A DNA stretch of 64,000 nt, from the NCBI RefSeq assembly GCF_003014575.1, contig NZ_PYGF01000008.1:141273-205272 (forward strand). Direction: 5' to 3'. The notes under the pieces were generated by a model. That model was not told the origin of the DNA. It did no database searches and saw nothing but the letters and a program-made list of their open reading frames with translations. The position numbers were made by a program, and so were the translations under genes. The stretch's first letter is position 1, and each line of letters starts with the position of its first letter. This DNA comes from Cecembia rubra (GTDB lineage Bacteria; Bacteroidota; Bacteroidia; Cytophagales; Cyclobacteriaceae). Positions 52,714-62,391 of this stretch are shown piece by piece.

Positions 52714-53703
52714 TTAAAACTGGTAATCCGCAAAAACTTCTCCTACTTCCTCCAAAATGGCAGATACTTCAGCATATGTTTCTGCTGTAACCATTCTCGT
52801 TCTGTAAGGTTTGAAGTTGGGCATGCCCCTGAAATAATTGGTATAATGCCTTCTCATTTCCAAAATCCCCTGCTTTTCCCCTTTCCACTTGACGGAAAAA
52901 TCCAAATGTTTTTTGGTGACATTGATACGCTCTCCGAGGTCTGGTCCCTGTAATTTTTCTCCTTTCTCAAAATAATGCTTGATTTCGTCAAAAATCCAGG
53001 GATAACCAATTGAAGCTCGTCCTATCATCATTCCATCCACATTGTATTTTTGGCGGTATTCTAAAGCTTTTTCAGGGCTGTCTATATCCCCGTTTCCAAA
53101 AACAGGGATTTTTAAGCGCGGATTGTCTTTTACCTTATTGAGGTAAGACCAATCTGCTTCACCTTTGTACATTTGTTGACGGGTCCTGGCATGGATGCTA
53201 ATCGCCTGAATGCCCACATCCTGCAATCTCTCGGCAACTTCCACGATCCTGATAGTGTCATGAGACCAACCCAGTCTTGTCTTTACTGTAACGGGAATAT
53301 TAACTCTCTTTACAATCTCAGCAGTCATGGAAACCATTTTGTCGATGTCGAGCAAAATTCCTGCCCCAGCCCCTTTACAGGCTACTTTATGTACCGGGCA
53401 GCCATAATTGATGTCTAGGATGTCCGGGCCTGCTGCTTCAGCTATGGCTGCTGCTTCCCTCATAGATTCAATTTCATTTCCAAAAATCTGAATCCCAATA
53501 GGTCGTTCGTATTCAAAAATATCCAATTTTTGAACACTTTTTGCAGCATCCCTTATCAGGCCCTCAGAGCTGATGAATTCTGTATACATCAGGTCGGCAC
53601 CGTTTTCTTTACAAACTGCTCTAAAAGGTGGGTCACTCACGTCTTCCATTGGTGCCAGCAACAAGGGGAATTCTCCCAATTCCAAGTTTCCTATCTTAAC
53701 CAC
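52714..53703 (-). CDS. dusB: tRNA-dihydrouridine synthase (DusB-type)
   Basis: FMN enzyme that reduces uridines in the tRNA D-loop. The core reads PLLLAPMEDVSDPPFRAVCK, then INYGCPVHKVACKGAGAG with the catalytic Cys, VKTRLGW, ISIHARTRQQMYKG, and MIGRASIGYPWIF for FMN-phosphate binding. I propose a GTG start at 53703 (VVKIGNLELGEFPLLLAP, 329 residues). The longer frame from 53850 overlaps the divergent CPBP gene and adds unrelated residues. Confidence 0.9.
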   Translation of the reverse strand: MVKIGNLELGEFPLLLAPMEDVSDPPFRAVCKENGADLMYTEFISSEGLIRDAAKSVQKLDIFEYERPIGIQIFGNEIESMREAAAIAEAAGPDILDINYGCPVHKVACKGAGAGILLDIDKMVSMTAEIVKRVNIPVTVKTRLGWSHDTIRIVEVAERLQDVGIQAISIHARTRQQMYKGEADWSYLNKVKDNPRLKIPVFGNGDIDSPEKALEYRQKYNVDGMMIGRASIGYPWIFDEIKHYFEKGEKLQGPDLGERINVTKKHLDFSVKWKGEKQGILEMRRHYTNYFRGMPNFKPYRTRMVTAETYAEVSAILEEVGEVFADYQF

Positions 53704-53740
53704 TTCTGATTTGTAATTTTCCTGTAAATTTACCGCAATT

Positions 53741-54700
53741 ATGCAGATATATAAAACCCAAGCCCCAATTGCTTCCAAAAGGTCCTGGTTTTTGTCCCTA
53801 ATGGGGATGCTTTTGATTACAATTGGAGTGATGATTGTCTTACAATTCATCGGTATTTTCTTAATTCCATCAATATTTCAAATCCCATTGGACGAAACGG
53901 TAGGCCTGTTTACCGGTGAATCGGATCATCCCAAAGCCAAATATGCCTTATTTTTTGTTCAGGCCATTGGAGCAGGCTTTGCATTTCTTGCTTCCGCTTG
54001 GCTTATTGCTAAAGTTCTAGACAAGGCCGATTTCGGTTGGAAACAACAAATGTCACGCTTTAAGTTCAAGGGACTCATTATTTTGTTAATGATAATGTTT
54101 GGCGGGGTTGTTTTCAACTCAATTATCATTGACTGGAATGCAAATGTTGAGTTCCCTGAAAGTTGGTCCTTCGTTGAAGAATGGATGAAAGAGGCCGAAG
54201 CACAGCGCATTGTTTTGACCAAATTTCTGACCGATTTCAATTCCCCATTGGAATTTTTGATTGGAATTTTGGTAATTGGATTTATTGCGGGAATTGGAGA
54301 GGAGGTATTTTTCCGGGGAGTCTTACAATCCAAGATGCATATTTACACCGGAAATATCCACTTATCAGTTTGGATCAGCGCTTTTATTTTCTCAGCGATA
54401 CATATTCAGTTCTATGGTTTGTTTCCAAGGATGGTATTAGGGGCAATCTTCGGCTATATTTATTTCTATTCGGGCAGTATGATTTATCCAATAATTGCCC
54501 ATATTTTAAACAATTCTCTGACTGTAACTTTGGTTTATCTCGGAAAATTGGGCATTATTGAATTTGATATAGAGAAAACTGACCAGGTATCCTGGCCTTT
54601 TGCCATGTTGGGACTGGTATTGCTCCTGATTGCCATGAAGGCATTTAAGGACAGCCATAAAAATTTCAAACTGGATGATGAATTGGCAGAAAGTCTTTGA
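53741..54700 (+). CDS. CPBP-family intramembrane metalloprotease (CAAX protease-like)
   Basis: The 319-residue polytopic protein has the CPBP motifs: EEVFFR (Glu187-Glu188...Arg192), FSAIHIQF with His221 and HILNN with His254 and Asn257. Eight or so membrane segments are visible. Related proteins process prenylated or peptide substrates within membranes; the role in bacteria is mostly unknown. It overlaps the DUF2007 gene by 26 bp and starts the run CPBP-DUF2007-cdsA. Confidence 0.9.
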   Translation: MQIYKTQAPIASKRSWFLSLMGMLLITIGVMIVLQFIGIFLIPSIFQIPLDETVGLFTGESDHPKAKYALFFVQAIGAGFAFLASAWLIAKVLDKADFGWKQQMSRFKFKGLIILLMIMFGGVVFNSIIIDWNANVEFPESWSFVEEWMKEAEAQRIVLTKFLTDFNSPLEFLIGILVIGFIAGIGEEVFFRGVLQSKMHIYTGNIHLSVWISAFIFSAIHIQFYGLFPRMVLGAIFGYIYFYSGSMIYPIIAHILNNSLTVTLVYLGKLGIIEFDIEKTDQVSWPFAMLGLVLLLIAMKAFKDSHKNFKLDDELAESL

Positions 54701-54881
54701 AAACAGTTCCCCGGTAAGGGCTGAAATTGTAAAGGCTGTGTTGGAAGAAAATGATATTCCTTCAGTCATCATTAACAAAAAAGAGTCTGTTTATCAGATT
54801 CATGGACATTATGAGGTCATGGTACCTTTGAATGATGTGCTCAGGGCCATAAATATTGTGAAGAATGAGATCTCCTTTTAG
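54675..54881 (+). CDS. DUF2007 (putative signal-transducing protein) domain
   Basis: The 68 residues fit DUF2007: WQKVFENSSPVRAEIVKAVL, then EENDIPSVIINKKES and YEVMVPLNDVLRAINIV. This small alpha/beta fold resembles a single ACT/PII-like unit. It lies between the CPBP protease and cdsA, with overlap at the 5' side and a 1-bp gap at the 3' side, so all three are one operon. Function unknown. Confidence 0.85.
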   Translation: MMNWQKVFENSSPVRAEIVKAVLEENDIPSVIINKKESVYQIHGHYEVMVPLNDVLRAINIVKNEISF

Positions 54882-54882
54882 A

Positions 54883-55722
54883 ATGCGTGACCGCTTTAAT
54901 ATAAACAATTACAGTAATTTAGGGCAAAGGGTCATTACAGCAATTATTGGCGCTGCCATCATCATTGCAGGATCAATTGTCAGTCCATGGCTGTATTTTG
55001 TAATTTTTGGACTGATTTTGGGTTTCGCCCAAATGGAATTCTATAGACTTACAGGGTTGGATGGGATGCTTCCATTAAAAAGTTTTGGAACTTTTTTGGG
55101 AGTAACCATTTTTGCATTGTCCTTTTTGGTTGGAATCGGCCATTTAGAAGATAAGTATTACTTCCTGATTTTTCCTCTGGCTTCTTTGGTGTTCTTTATC
55201 AAACTGTACCGTAAATCTGACAAAAAACCCTTTACTGGAGTTGCCTTTACTTTCTTGGGGATCTTTTATGTGGCTGTGCCATTTTCGATGTTGAATGTTG
55301 CGGCATTTTCAGTAGATGATACCTTCCATTATGAAATCATTATCGGGTCATTATTGATTTTATGGGCCAGCGATACTGGGGCTTATTTTGCAGGGACAAA
55401 ATTTGGGAAAACCAAATTGTTTGAAAGAGTATCTCCCAAGAAGTCCTGGGAGGGTTTTTTGGGAGGTGCGGCCTTGGCCTTTCTGGTTTCATATATCCTT
55501 GCCCAAAATTTCACCGCTTTGCCGGATTGGAAGTGGTTATGTATTGCCACTATCATCATCATAGCCGGAACTTATGGGGACTTGATTGAATCCCTTTTCA
55601 AAAGAAGTATAGAGATCAAAGACTCTGGAAGATCGCTTCCTGGCCATGGTGGATTTATGGACCGTTTTGACGGATTGTTATTATCAGCTCCATTCATCGC
55701 CTCATTTTTGAAAATCTTTTAA
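54883..55722 (+). CDS. cdsA: Phosphatidate cytidylyltransferase
   Basis: Makes CDP-diacylglycerol from phosphatidate and CTP at the inner membrane. About eight membrane segments and the signature SPKKSWEGFLGG...DSGRSLPGHGGFMDRFDGLL are visible near the C-terminus. The start at 54883 (MRDRFNINNYSNLGQRVITA) follows the DUF2007 stop; an ATG at 54865 inside that gene is an alternative. With psd 1.4 kb downstream, it belongs to phospholipid synthesis. Confidence 0.93.
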   Translation: MRDRFNINNYSNLGQRVITAIIGAAIIIAGSIVSPWLYFVIFGLILGFAQMEFYRLTGLDGMLPLKSFGTFLGVTIFALSFLVGIGHLEDKYYFLIFPLASLVFFIKLYRKSDKKPFTGVAFTFLGIFYVAVPFSMLNVAAFSVDDTFHYEIIIGSLLILWASDTGAYFAGTKFGKTKLFERVSPKKSWEGFLGGAALAFLVSYILAQNFTALPDWKWLCIATIIIIAGTYGDLIESLFKRSIEIKDSGRSLPGHGGFMDRFDGLLLSAPFIASFLKIF

Positions 55723-55794
55723 AATCTCGGATAGATATTAAAAAACTCATTAATATTGTGCAGTAATTGAACTATTCAACTAAATAAACCCAAT

Positions 55795-57072
55795 ATGGCT
55801 TACATTGAACCGGCTCCCATTAAGGATAAAGAAAATCCTTTGGAGTCCATGATGGAAAGATTTAATATCGCAGCCGAAAAATTAGGACTCTCTGACGAGG
55901 TCTATAATGTGCTGAAAAATCCCGCCAAACAAGTTATTGTTTCCCTGCCGATCACCATGGATGACGGAAAGATCAGGGTGTTTGAAGGTATCCGCGTGAT
56001 CCATTCCAACATTTTAGGTCCTGCTAAGGGAGGTATCCGATTTGCTCCTGATGTGCATTTGGACGAGGTGAGGGCATTGGCAGCCTGGATGACCTGGAAA
56101 TGTGCTGTAGTGGATATACCTTATGGCGGTGGTAAAGGAGGGGTTCGTTGTAATCCAAGAGAAATGTCAAAGGGCGAAATCGAAAGGTTGATGCGCGCCT
56201 ACACCTTGGCCATGATTGATGTATTTGGTCCTGATAAGGACATACCTGCACCTGATATGGGTACAGGTCCGAGAGAAATGGCCTGGTTGATGGATGAATA
56301 TTCCAAAGCACACGGTATGACAGTGAACGCTGTTGTTACTGGCAAGCCATTGGTATTGGGGGGCTCATTGGGAAGAACCGAAGCAACAGGTAGAGGCGTG
56401 ATGGTGACAGCCCTGTCTGCCATGCAAAAACTGAAAATCAATCCTTTCCAAGCAACTTGTGCGGTACAAGGATTCGGAAACGTAGGTTCTTGGGCAGCAC
56501 AACTTTTGGAAGAAAGGGGCTTGAAAGTAGTAGCAATTTCAGATATATCAGGGGCTTATCACAACGATAACGGCATCAATATTCTGGAGGCAATTTCATA
56601 TAGGGATAGCAATAATGGTACCCTAGAAGGATACAAAGGTGCTGAAAAACTGTCCGACCCTATGGAATTGTTGGAGCTGGATGTGGATGTTTTGGTTCCT
56701 GCAGCGGTGGAAGATGTCATCACCATTAAAAATGTAGATAAAATTAAAGCCAAGTTGATTGTGGAAGGAGCCAATGGTCCTACTTCAGCTAAAGCAGATG
56801 CTATTATCAATGAAAAGGGGATCATGGCAGTACCTGACATCCTGGCAAATGCAGGCGGTGTAACTGTTTCTTATTTTGAATGGGTACAAAACAGATTGGG
56901 ATACAAATGGACTGCTGAAAGGGTCAATAGAAGATCCGATAGGATCATGAAAGATGCTTTTGATAATGTCTATCAAGCTTCTGTGAAGTACAATGTTCCG
57001 ATGAGAATTGCTGCGTATATTGTAGCCATAGACAAAGTAGCTAAAACCTATACGTTTAGGGGAGGCTTCTAA
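55795..57072 (+). CDS. gdhA: Glu/Leu/Phe/Val-family dehydrogenase, glutamate dehydrogenase
   Basis: The 425 residues match the hexameric glutamate dehydrogenases. Landmarks are GGIRFAPDVHLDEVRALAAW (79-98), WKCAVVDIPYGGGKGGVRC with Lys102 and catalytic Lys114, PAPDMGT, and the Rossmann segment VQGFGNVGSWAAQLL. It interconverts glutamate and 2-oxoglutarate plus ammonia. The enclosing genes cdsA and psd are normally neighbours in lipid synthesis, so gdhA is an unrelated insertion in that run. Confidence 0.93.
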   Translation: MAYIEPAPIKDKENPLESMMERFNIAAEKLGLSDEVYNVLKNPAKQVIVSLPITMDDGKIRVFEGIRVIHSNILGPAKGGIRFAPDVHLDEVRALAAWMTWKCAVVDIPYGGGKGGVRCNPREMSKGEIERLMRAYTLAMIDVFGPDKDIPAPDMGTGPREMAWLMDEYSKAHGMTVNAVVTGKPLVLGGSLGRTEATGRGVMVTALSAMQKLKINPFQATCAVQGFGNVGSWAAQLLEERGLKVVAISDISGAYHNDNGINILEAISYRDSNNGTLEGYKGAEKLSDPMELLELDVDVLVPAAVEDVITIKNVDKIKAKLIVEGANGPTSAKADAIINEKGIMAVPDILANAGGVTVSYFEWVQNRLGYKWTAERVNRRSDRIMKDAFDNVYQASVKYNVPMRIAAYIVAIDKVAKTYTFRGGF

Positions 57073-57147
57073 AAAAGACTAAGTAGAAAGTTTACTATAT
57101 TTGGGGTGTGGGAGTAAGTCTCCTACACCCTTTTAAATTCTAATCCC

Positions 57148-57807
57148 ATGACCATACATAGAGAAGGAAGGAAATTGTTGTTTTGGATGCTGATCATTTT
57201 GGCAGCCATAAATTTTGGTTTGAATAGATGGATTCCTGAGCAGGACACAATTTTAAATGTGGTATTACTGTTAAGTGTTGTACTTTATCTGATTGTACTG
57301 CAGTTTTTCAGAAGTCCTTATATCAAATTGCCCAATGATGAGAAATTGGTTTTTGCACCGGCAGACGGTAAAGTGGTAGTCATCGAAGAGACCTTGGAAG
57401 AAGAGTACCTGAATGAAAGAAGAAAGCAGGTTTCCATATTTATGTCTCCCATCAATGTCCATGTAAACCGCTCCCCTATAGCAGGGATTGTTGAGTATTT
57501 TAAATACCATCCCGGGAAATACCTGGTGGCATGGCATCCTAAGTCAAGCTTTGAAAATGAAAGGACAACCATGGTTATAAAAAATCCAAATGGAGTAAAG
57601 ATCCTTGTTAGGCAGATTGCCGGTGCTTTGGCAAGGAGAATCAAATGGTATGTCAAAGAGGGTACTCCATTGGCCCAGGGCGGGGAATTTGGTTTTATCA
57701 AATTCGGCTCAAGAGTGGATATATTTTTGCCTTTGGATGCAGAGGTTTTGGTAAGTATTGATGAAAAAACAAAAGGTGGCAGGACCCCGATAGCGAGGTT
57801 GAAGTGA
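57148..57807 (+). CDS. psd: Phosphatidylserine decarboxylase, archaetidylserine-type
   Basis: The 219 residues fit the short Psd class. Two membrane segments (~10-28, ~35-53) precede the catalytic part: FAPADGKVVVIEE, SPINVHVNRSPIAG and FIKFGSRVDIFLP. Gly187-Ser188 is the self-cleavage site that makes the pyruvoyl group. It converts phosphatidylserine to phosphatidylethanolamine, the main Bacteroidota lipid. Confidence 0.93.
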   Translation: MTIHREGRKLLFWMLIILAAINFGLNRWIPEQDTILNVVLLLSVVLYLIVLQFFRSPYIKLPNDEKLVFAPADGKVVVIEETLEEEYLNERRKQVSIFMSPINVHVNRSPIAGIVEYFKYHPGKYLVAWHPKSSFENERTTMVIKNPNGVKILVRQIAGALARRIKWYVKEGTPLAQGGEFGFIKFGSRVDIFLPLDAEVLVSIDEKTKGGRTPIARLK

Positions 57808-58015
57808 TTATGAGATGGGAGACACGGGACTTTAGGCTTGTAGAGATTTGTAAACCCGTGAACAGTGAACAGGAATTTGGAATTCGAATGGAGCTTTTCT
57901 TGTTGAAACCAGGATTGTAAATCCAGTTTACCTAAAGCTCAACATTGCAAATGTAGAACAGTGGCAAGAAATTTTTGTGATTTGAGTATTTGAAATTTGA
58001 TCCATATAATCCTCC

Positions 58016-58060
58016 AAAAAAAGAGGCTGTCACAGCAATGCTGTGCAGCCTCTTTTTTTT
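58016..58060. terminator. Strong bidirectional terminator
   Basis: AAAAAAAGAGGCTG pairs with CAGCCTCTTTTTT, with a further CACAGC-AAT-GCTGTG inner hairpin. It ends psd transcription. The rest of 57808-58263 is AT-rich and includes the leader of the TonB receptor gene; no gene is seen. Confidence 0.85.
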
Positions 58061-58263
58061 TCATTTTTTGGAATTTCCTTCCAAAATGGCCTTTAATTAT
58101 TTTGGATTTTTAGAGCCGCCAATTTATTTGGCAGTATTGTAATTAGACAACTTTAAATTCTTTTATTCACATTATTTACTAAAAAATACTTTTAACTATT
58201 TGTTTATTACACTTTTTTGATTTTGTTTTACCGTTTAGTGAAACTGTTAAACAAAAAACGCAT

Positions 58264-61059
58264 ATGAGAAAAATTTTATCACTGATTATCTTAATGTGTT
58301 TTGTGTCTATGATGCAAGAGCTTCAGGCACAGACGAGAGTAGTTAAAGGCAAGGTGTTTTCTGAGGAGGATAAAATGGGCTTACCGGGCGCTGCAGTGCT
58401 TGTAAAGGGGACTACATTGGGTGCAGTTACCGATATGAATGGCGAATTTTCATTGGAAGTCCCTGCCGGACGAAATATCCTGGTAATATCATTTATAGGA
58501 ATGAGATCTCAGGAAGTCAATATTGCTAACAGGAATGAAGTAAATGTTACCCTCAAAGAAGATGATACCGACCTTTCAGAAATTATTGTGACAGGTACTC
58601 GAGTGGGGGCAAGGTCCAGGATTGATTCTCCTGTTCCGGTAGATATCATTCCCGTATCTGAGGTTATTGATGCGGTTGGTCAGATAGACTTGAACCAAAT
58701 CCTGACCTATATCGCACCCTCTTTCCAATCTAGTAGACAGACCATTTCGGATGGTACTGACCATATGGATCCTGCCCAATTGAGAGGTTTGGGTACGGAC
58801 CAAGTTTTGGTCTTAATCAATGGTAAGAGAAGACATCAATCTGCTTTAGTAAATGTCAATGGCACAGTAAACAGGGGACAGGTAGGTACCGACTTAAATG
58901 CCATTCCTGCCAATGCAGTTGAAAAAATAGAAATCTTGAGAGATGGGGCTGCAGCCCAATATGGTTCAGATGCAATTGCAGGAGTCATCAATATTGTACT
59001 TAAAAGGACAGAGGGAATTTCGGGAAATGTAGCAGCAGGAACCCATGTAACACGCTTTCAAAGAGACTTTGTGATCAATGGAGGACAAAATGCTGATGCC
59101 AATGTCAGCGATGGGGATATGGTTAGTGCTGCTTTGAATTATGGACTAAAAATCGGTCAGGAAGGATTTCTGAATGTAACAGGTGAATACTCCAGAAGAG
59201 GATTTACAAACCGCTCAGGTACATACACTGGGCAGATATTTCCACTTGTCAATGGCCAAAATGTGGATGAAGAAGAGCTTAGGGCCAGAGGACTTACCAG
59301 ACAGGATTTTGATATGAGAATCGGAAATTCTGCCATCAATAGCGGAGGTATTATGGTCAATTTTTCTCTTCCACTTAATAATGGACTGGAATTGTACTCT
59401 TTTGGTGGATATAATAATAAGAGAGGTAATGCCGCCGGGTTCTACAGGTATCCCAATGCCGTACCTGCCGCAGCGAGATCCAATGTATTCCAAGTTTATC
59501 CCAATGGATTCTTACCTGAAATCAATACTGATATTTCGGATATCTCCAATACTTTGGGTCTGACAGGTAATCTTGGTAACTGGAAGTTTGACCTGTCCAA
59601 TACCTATGGTCAAAATATTTTTGACTTCCTGATCACCAATTCTGTCAACTTTACCCAAGCACTGTCCACTCCGAATTTCCAAAGAGAATTTGATGCTGGA
59701 GGCCTCAATTTCCTTCAAAACGTCATCAATTTCGATATGGCAAGAAAATATGATGTTTTGGCCGGTTTGAATGTAGCTGCAGGTTCAGAATTTAGGATTG
59801 AAAGGTTCGCAGTAAGAGAAGGGGAGGAATCTTCGTACAGGAACTTTGATCCCAATTCAGGGGTGGCCGCAGGCGCACAGGTATTCCCTGGCTTCGCTCC
59901 TTCTACTGCTGGTGCTTGGACAAGAAATAACATAGGTTTGTACCTCGATTTGGAACAGGATTTCACTGAGAAATTCAATGTGGCAGGTGCTTTGAGATTT
60001 GAGAACTATTCCGACTTTGGAAGTACCCTGAATTATAAATTGGCTTCAAGGTATAAAATTACAGATGGATTTGTATTGAGAGGGTCGACTTCAACAGGTT
60101 TCAGGGCCCCTTCCATGCAGCAGCGTTTTTACTCTAGGGTGAATACCCTGTTTGTAACTTTACCTGGACAAGGTCTTGTACCTGTAGAAGCCGGTACCTT
60201 CAGAAACGATAGCGAGCCAGCCCGAATCCTTGGTATCCCTACGCTTCAGCAGGAGACATCCAGAAGCTTTACCCTTGGTACTACTTTGCAGCCTGTAAAC
60301 AATCTTGAAATTACAATCGATGCTTACCAGATCGACATTGATGATCGAATTGTTTTGACCAATAACTTTACCGCTGGCGGTGATCCGGAATTGGCAGAAA
60401 GATTAAGAGCCGCAAATGCAAATACGGCCAATTTCTTTACCAATGCCATTGATACCAGAGCCAGAGGTATCGAAACAGTAATTACTTACAATTTATTCTT
60501 CAGGAATAATTCCAAACTGAATTTGATTTTGGCAGGAACTTTCATTGATAATTCAGTGAAAAAAGATGCCAACGGAAACCCGATTATAAAAGCTTCTCCA
60601 ATTTTGGAACAAACTGGTCAGATAGGCAACTATTTTAACAGAGAGGACCAAAGTAGGATAGAGGTGGCCAATCCAAGGGATAAAGTCAGCTTTATGGCCA
60701 ATTACAATATAGGGAAGTTTACTTTCATGTACAGAGCGGTTAGGTTTGGACAGGTAGTTTTCCTAGATCCCACGATGGGAACAGATCCGGCAACCTGGCC
60801 CATCAATACCCTGACAGGTCAGAGAGAAACATTAGATCAAACCTTTTCACCAAAAGTTGTTACAGATGTGACTGTAAGTTATAAGTTCACTGATAACCTG
60901 AGACTCAACCTTGGTGCAAACAACTTGTTTGATGTGTATCAGGATGTACATACCCATAGTGGAAACTTTAGCTTGGGAAGGTTTGTGTATTCCAGGAGGG
61001 TACAACAAATGGGATTCAATGGAAGATTCATCTTTGCCAGGTTAAACTTCAACTTCTAA
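58264..61059 (+). CDS. TonB-dependent receptor
   Basis: The 931 residues start with a signal peptide (RKILSLIILMCFVSMMQELQ then AQ). A carboxypeptidase-like regulatory domain follows (~24-100: KGKVFSEEDKMGLPGAAVLV). The plug domain (~105-230) has EIIVTGTRVGARSRIDSPVP, QLRGLGTDQVLVLINGKRRH and VEKIEILRDGAAAQYGSDAI followed by AGVINIVLKR. The rest is a 22-strand barrel ending in ARLNFNF. It imports a substrate with energy from TonB. No SusD partner is adjacent, so it is not a SusCD pair; substrate unknown. Confidence 0.93.
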   Translation: MRKILSLIILMCFVSMMQELQAQTRVVKGKVFSEEDKMGLPGAAVLVKGTTLGAVTDMNGEFSLEVPAGRNILVISFIGMRSQEVNIANRNEVNVTLKEDDTDLSEIIVTGTRVGARSRIDSPVPVDIIPVSEVIDAVGQIDLNQILTYIAPSFQSSRQTISDGTDHMDPAQLRGLGTDQVLVLINGKRRHQSALVNVNGTVNRGQVGTDLNAIPANAVEKIEILRDGAAAQYGSDAIAGVINIVLKRTEGISGNVAAGTHVTRFQRDFVINGGQNADANVSDGDMVSAALNYGLKIGQEGFLNVTGEYSRRGFTNRSGTYTGQIFPLVNGQNVDEEELRARGLTRQDFDMRIGNSAINSGGIMVNFSLPLNNGLELYSFGGYNNKRGNAAGFYRYPNAVPAAARSNVFQVYPNGFLPEINTDISDISNTLGLTGNLGNWKFDLSNTYGQNIFDFLITNSVNFTQALSTPNFQREFDAGGLNFLQNVINFDMARKYDVLAGLNVAAGSEFRIERFAVREGEESSYRNFDPNSGVAAGAQVFPGFAPSTAGAWTRNNIGLYLDLEQDFTEKFNVAGALRFENYSDFGSTLNYKLASRYKITDGFVLRGSTSTGFRAPSMQQRFYSRVNTLFVTLPGQGLVPVEAGTFRNDSEPARILGIPTLQQETSRSFTLGTTLQPVNNLEITIDAYQIDIDDRIVLTNNFTAGGDPELAERLRAANANTANFFTNAIDTRARGIETVITYNLFFRNNSKLNLILAGTFIDNSVKKDANGNPIIKASPILEQTGQIGNYFNREDQSRIEVANPRDKVSFMANYNIGKFTFMYRAVRFGQVVFLDPTMGTDPATWPINTLTGQRETLDQTFSPKVVTDVTVSYKFTDNLRLNLGANNLFDVYQDVHTHSGNFSLGRFVYSRRVQQMGFNGRFIFARLNFNF

Positions 61060-61111
61060 GCGAAAAGACTTAATAAAAGAGGCTGACTCATAAGTCTATT
61101 TAAAAAATTTG

Positions 61112-61145
61112 AAAGGCTGCCCGATACCTCTGGCAGCCTTTTTTC
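61112..61145 (+). terminator. Terminator after the TonB receptor
   Basis: AAAGGCTGCC (61112-61121) pairs with GGCAGCCTT (61132-61140), followed by a T-run. The remaining 61146-61394 is AT-rich. It holds a GGCCT-AATTTCATCAAATC-GGCCT motif but no gene. Confidence 0.75.
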
Positions 61146-61394
61146 TTATTTAACTCAAAATGGTTATTTTAAAGTGTGCAAGAGCAAGTCTTAAATAAAG
61201 TCTTTGAAGACTATTGAGGTTAACAGAAAACCTGAAATATAAATATCCGAAGCGAAGAAAAGGCTGACAAAAAATAAAGGCCTAATTTCATCAAATCGGC
61301 CTCAATCGCTTAATTGTGCTGTTCCTTGAATTTGAATTTACTGAGACAGCCTTTTTTATATAAGCAGCCCCTCTTTTTTAACAAAACAGGGTTT

Positions 61395-61859
61395 TTATAC
61401 AGTTTTTTTGTTTTTAAAGTAAAGAAAACTGAATGCCAAAGTACTCAGGAAAAAGATCAACGTTGTCCATTCATAGGTTCTTTTGTCTGACTTTCTTTCT
61501 TCCACTACCTGATCTTTTTCAGCTAAAGCCCTCTTTAAAATGGCAATTTCCCTTTCCTGCTTTTGGGAAATGAATTTATAATCATTTTTCTCGTAAGTGA
61601 TTTCAGTCTTCTCGATTTCACTTAACATTTTTAGTTCTTCCATGATCTGATTGTCCTTTTGGATGATTCTGGCCATCCAATCATGGGTTTCGATCATGTC
61701 TTTTTTTGTGCGATTACCAAATATCCCGCTTTTTTTACTTTCTGAGGCTTTCCATTCCCTATGCATTTTATCCCTTTCAATTAGTAAATTTTCCAGCTTA
61801 GCTTGAGAAAACCCATAAAAAGGAGCTAAAAGCATTAAAAAAACAATCAATCTCTTCAT
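61395..61859 (-). CDS. Small exported coiled-coil protein with C-terminal membrane anchor
   Basis: The start at 61859 (MKRLIVFLMLLAPFYGFSQA) gives a clean signal peptide; an upstream ATG at 61895 is less likely. The 154 residues continue with a charged, helical middle (~20-120: ENLLIERDKMHREWKASESK, QKQEREIAILKRALAEKDQV). A single membrane segment (TTLIFFLSTLAFSFLYF) near the C-terminus is followed by KNKKTV. It would lie mostly in the periplasm. Family unknown. Confidence 0.7.
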   Translation of the reverse strand: MKRLIVFLMLLAPFYGFSQAKLENLLIERDKMHREWKASESKKSGIFGNRTKKDMIETHDWMARIIQKDNQIMEELKMLSEIEKTEITYEKNDYKFISQKQEREIAILKRALAEKDQVVEERKSDKRTYEWTTLIFFLSTLAFSFLYFKNKKTV

Positions 61860-61919
61860 GATAGCTATTTTGGTATTATTCAAACTCATACTCAAATAAC
61901 ATGCCGAAGTAGTTGATGC

Positions 61920-62291
61920 TCAGCGGAATTTATTGCCGATTCTTCTTTTAAAACCACCACGTCTGCGCTTGTTGTTGGTATAGAAATTATACATGAAATT
62001 GATCGCAAAAACTGTGATGGTAAGAGGGATAAACAAATCAGGAAGCATGATTTTGATACCCAAAAGGATAAATAGGGTAGCGATAATGCCCATTTTAAAG
62101 GTGGTATGGCTCTCGGGATAGATCCTTCCTATTAGGTATAAACTCAAACTTTCAATGAGGACCATTAAAATGATCAAGTAGGTTAACATGTCCTTCATGG
62201 TGGTGTCTTGGGACCAGACTACCCAGGCAAGTCCTGCAGCTACTAATATTAAACTGGCTGATTGGATGGATGTATTCAATCTTTCTCTCAT
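61920..62291 (-). CDS. Small integral membrane protein, function unknown
   Basis: The 123 residues have four hydrophobic segments (~10-30, ~34-53, ~64-82, ~85-103) and a very basic C-terminus (NNKRRRGGFKRRIGNKFR). It precedes the coiled-coil gene on the same strand by 60 bp, so the two may be cotranscribed. No family recognised. Confidence 0.7.
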   Translation of the reverse strand: MRERLNTSIQSASLILVAAGLAWVVWSQDTTMKDMLTYLIILMVLIESLSLYLIGRIYPESHTTFKMGIIATLFILLGIKIMLPDLFIPLTITVFAINFMYNFYTNNKRRRGGFKRRIGNKFR

Positions 62292-62391
62292 GTCGCTTTT
62301 TGGGGTTCAACTGCCAAATAAGATAGGGAATTTATCCAAAACATCAAAAAACAATTTGTTTAACAAGAATTTTACAGATAAGTGGTTTTAA

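Noticed and set aside
58264..61059. SusC/SusD-type polysaccharide utilisation pair
   Set aside because: No SusD-like lipoprotein or glycoside hydrolase follows; the downstream genes are small membrane proteins on the other strand.
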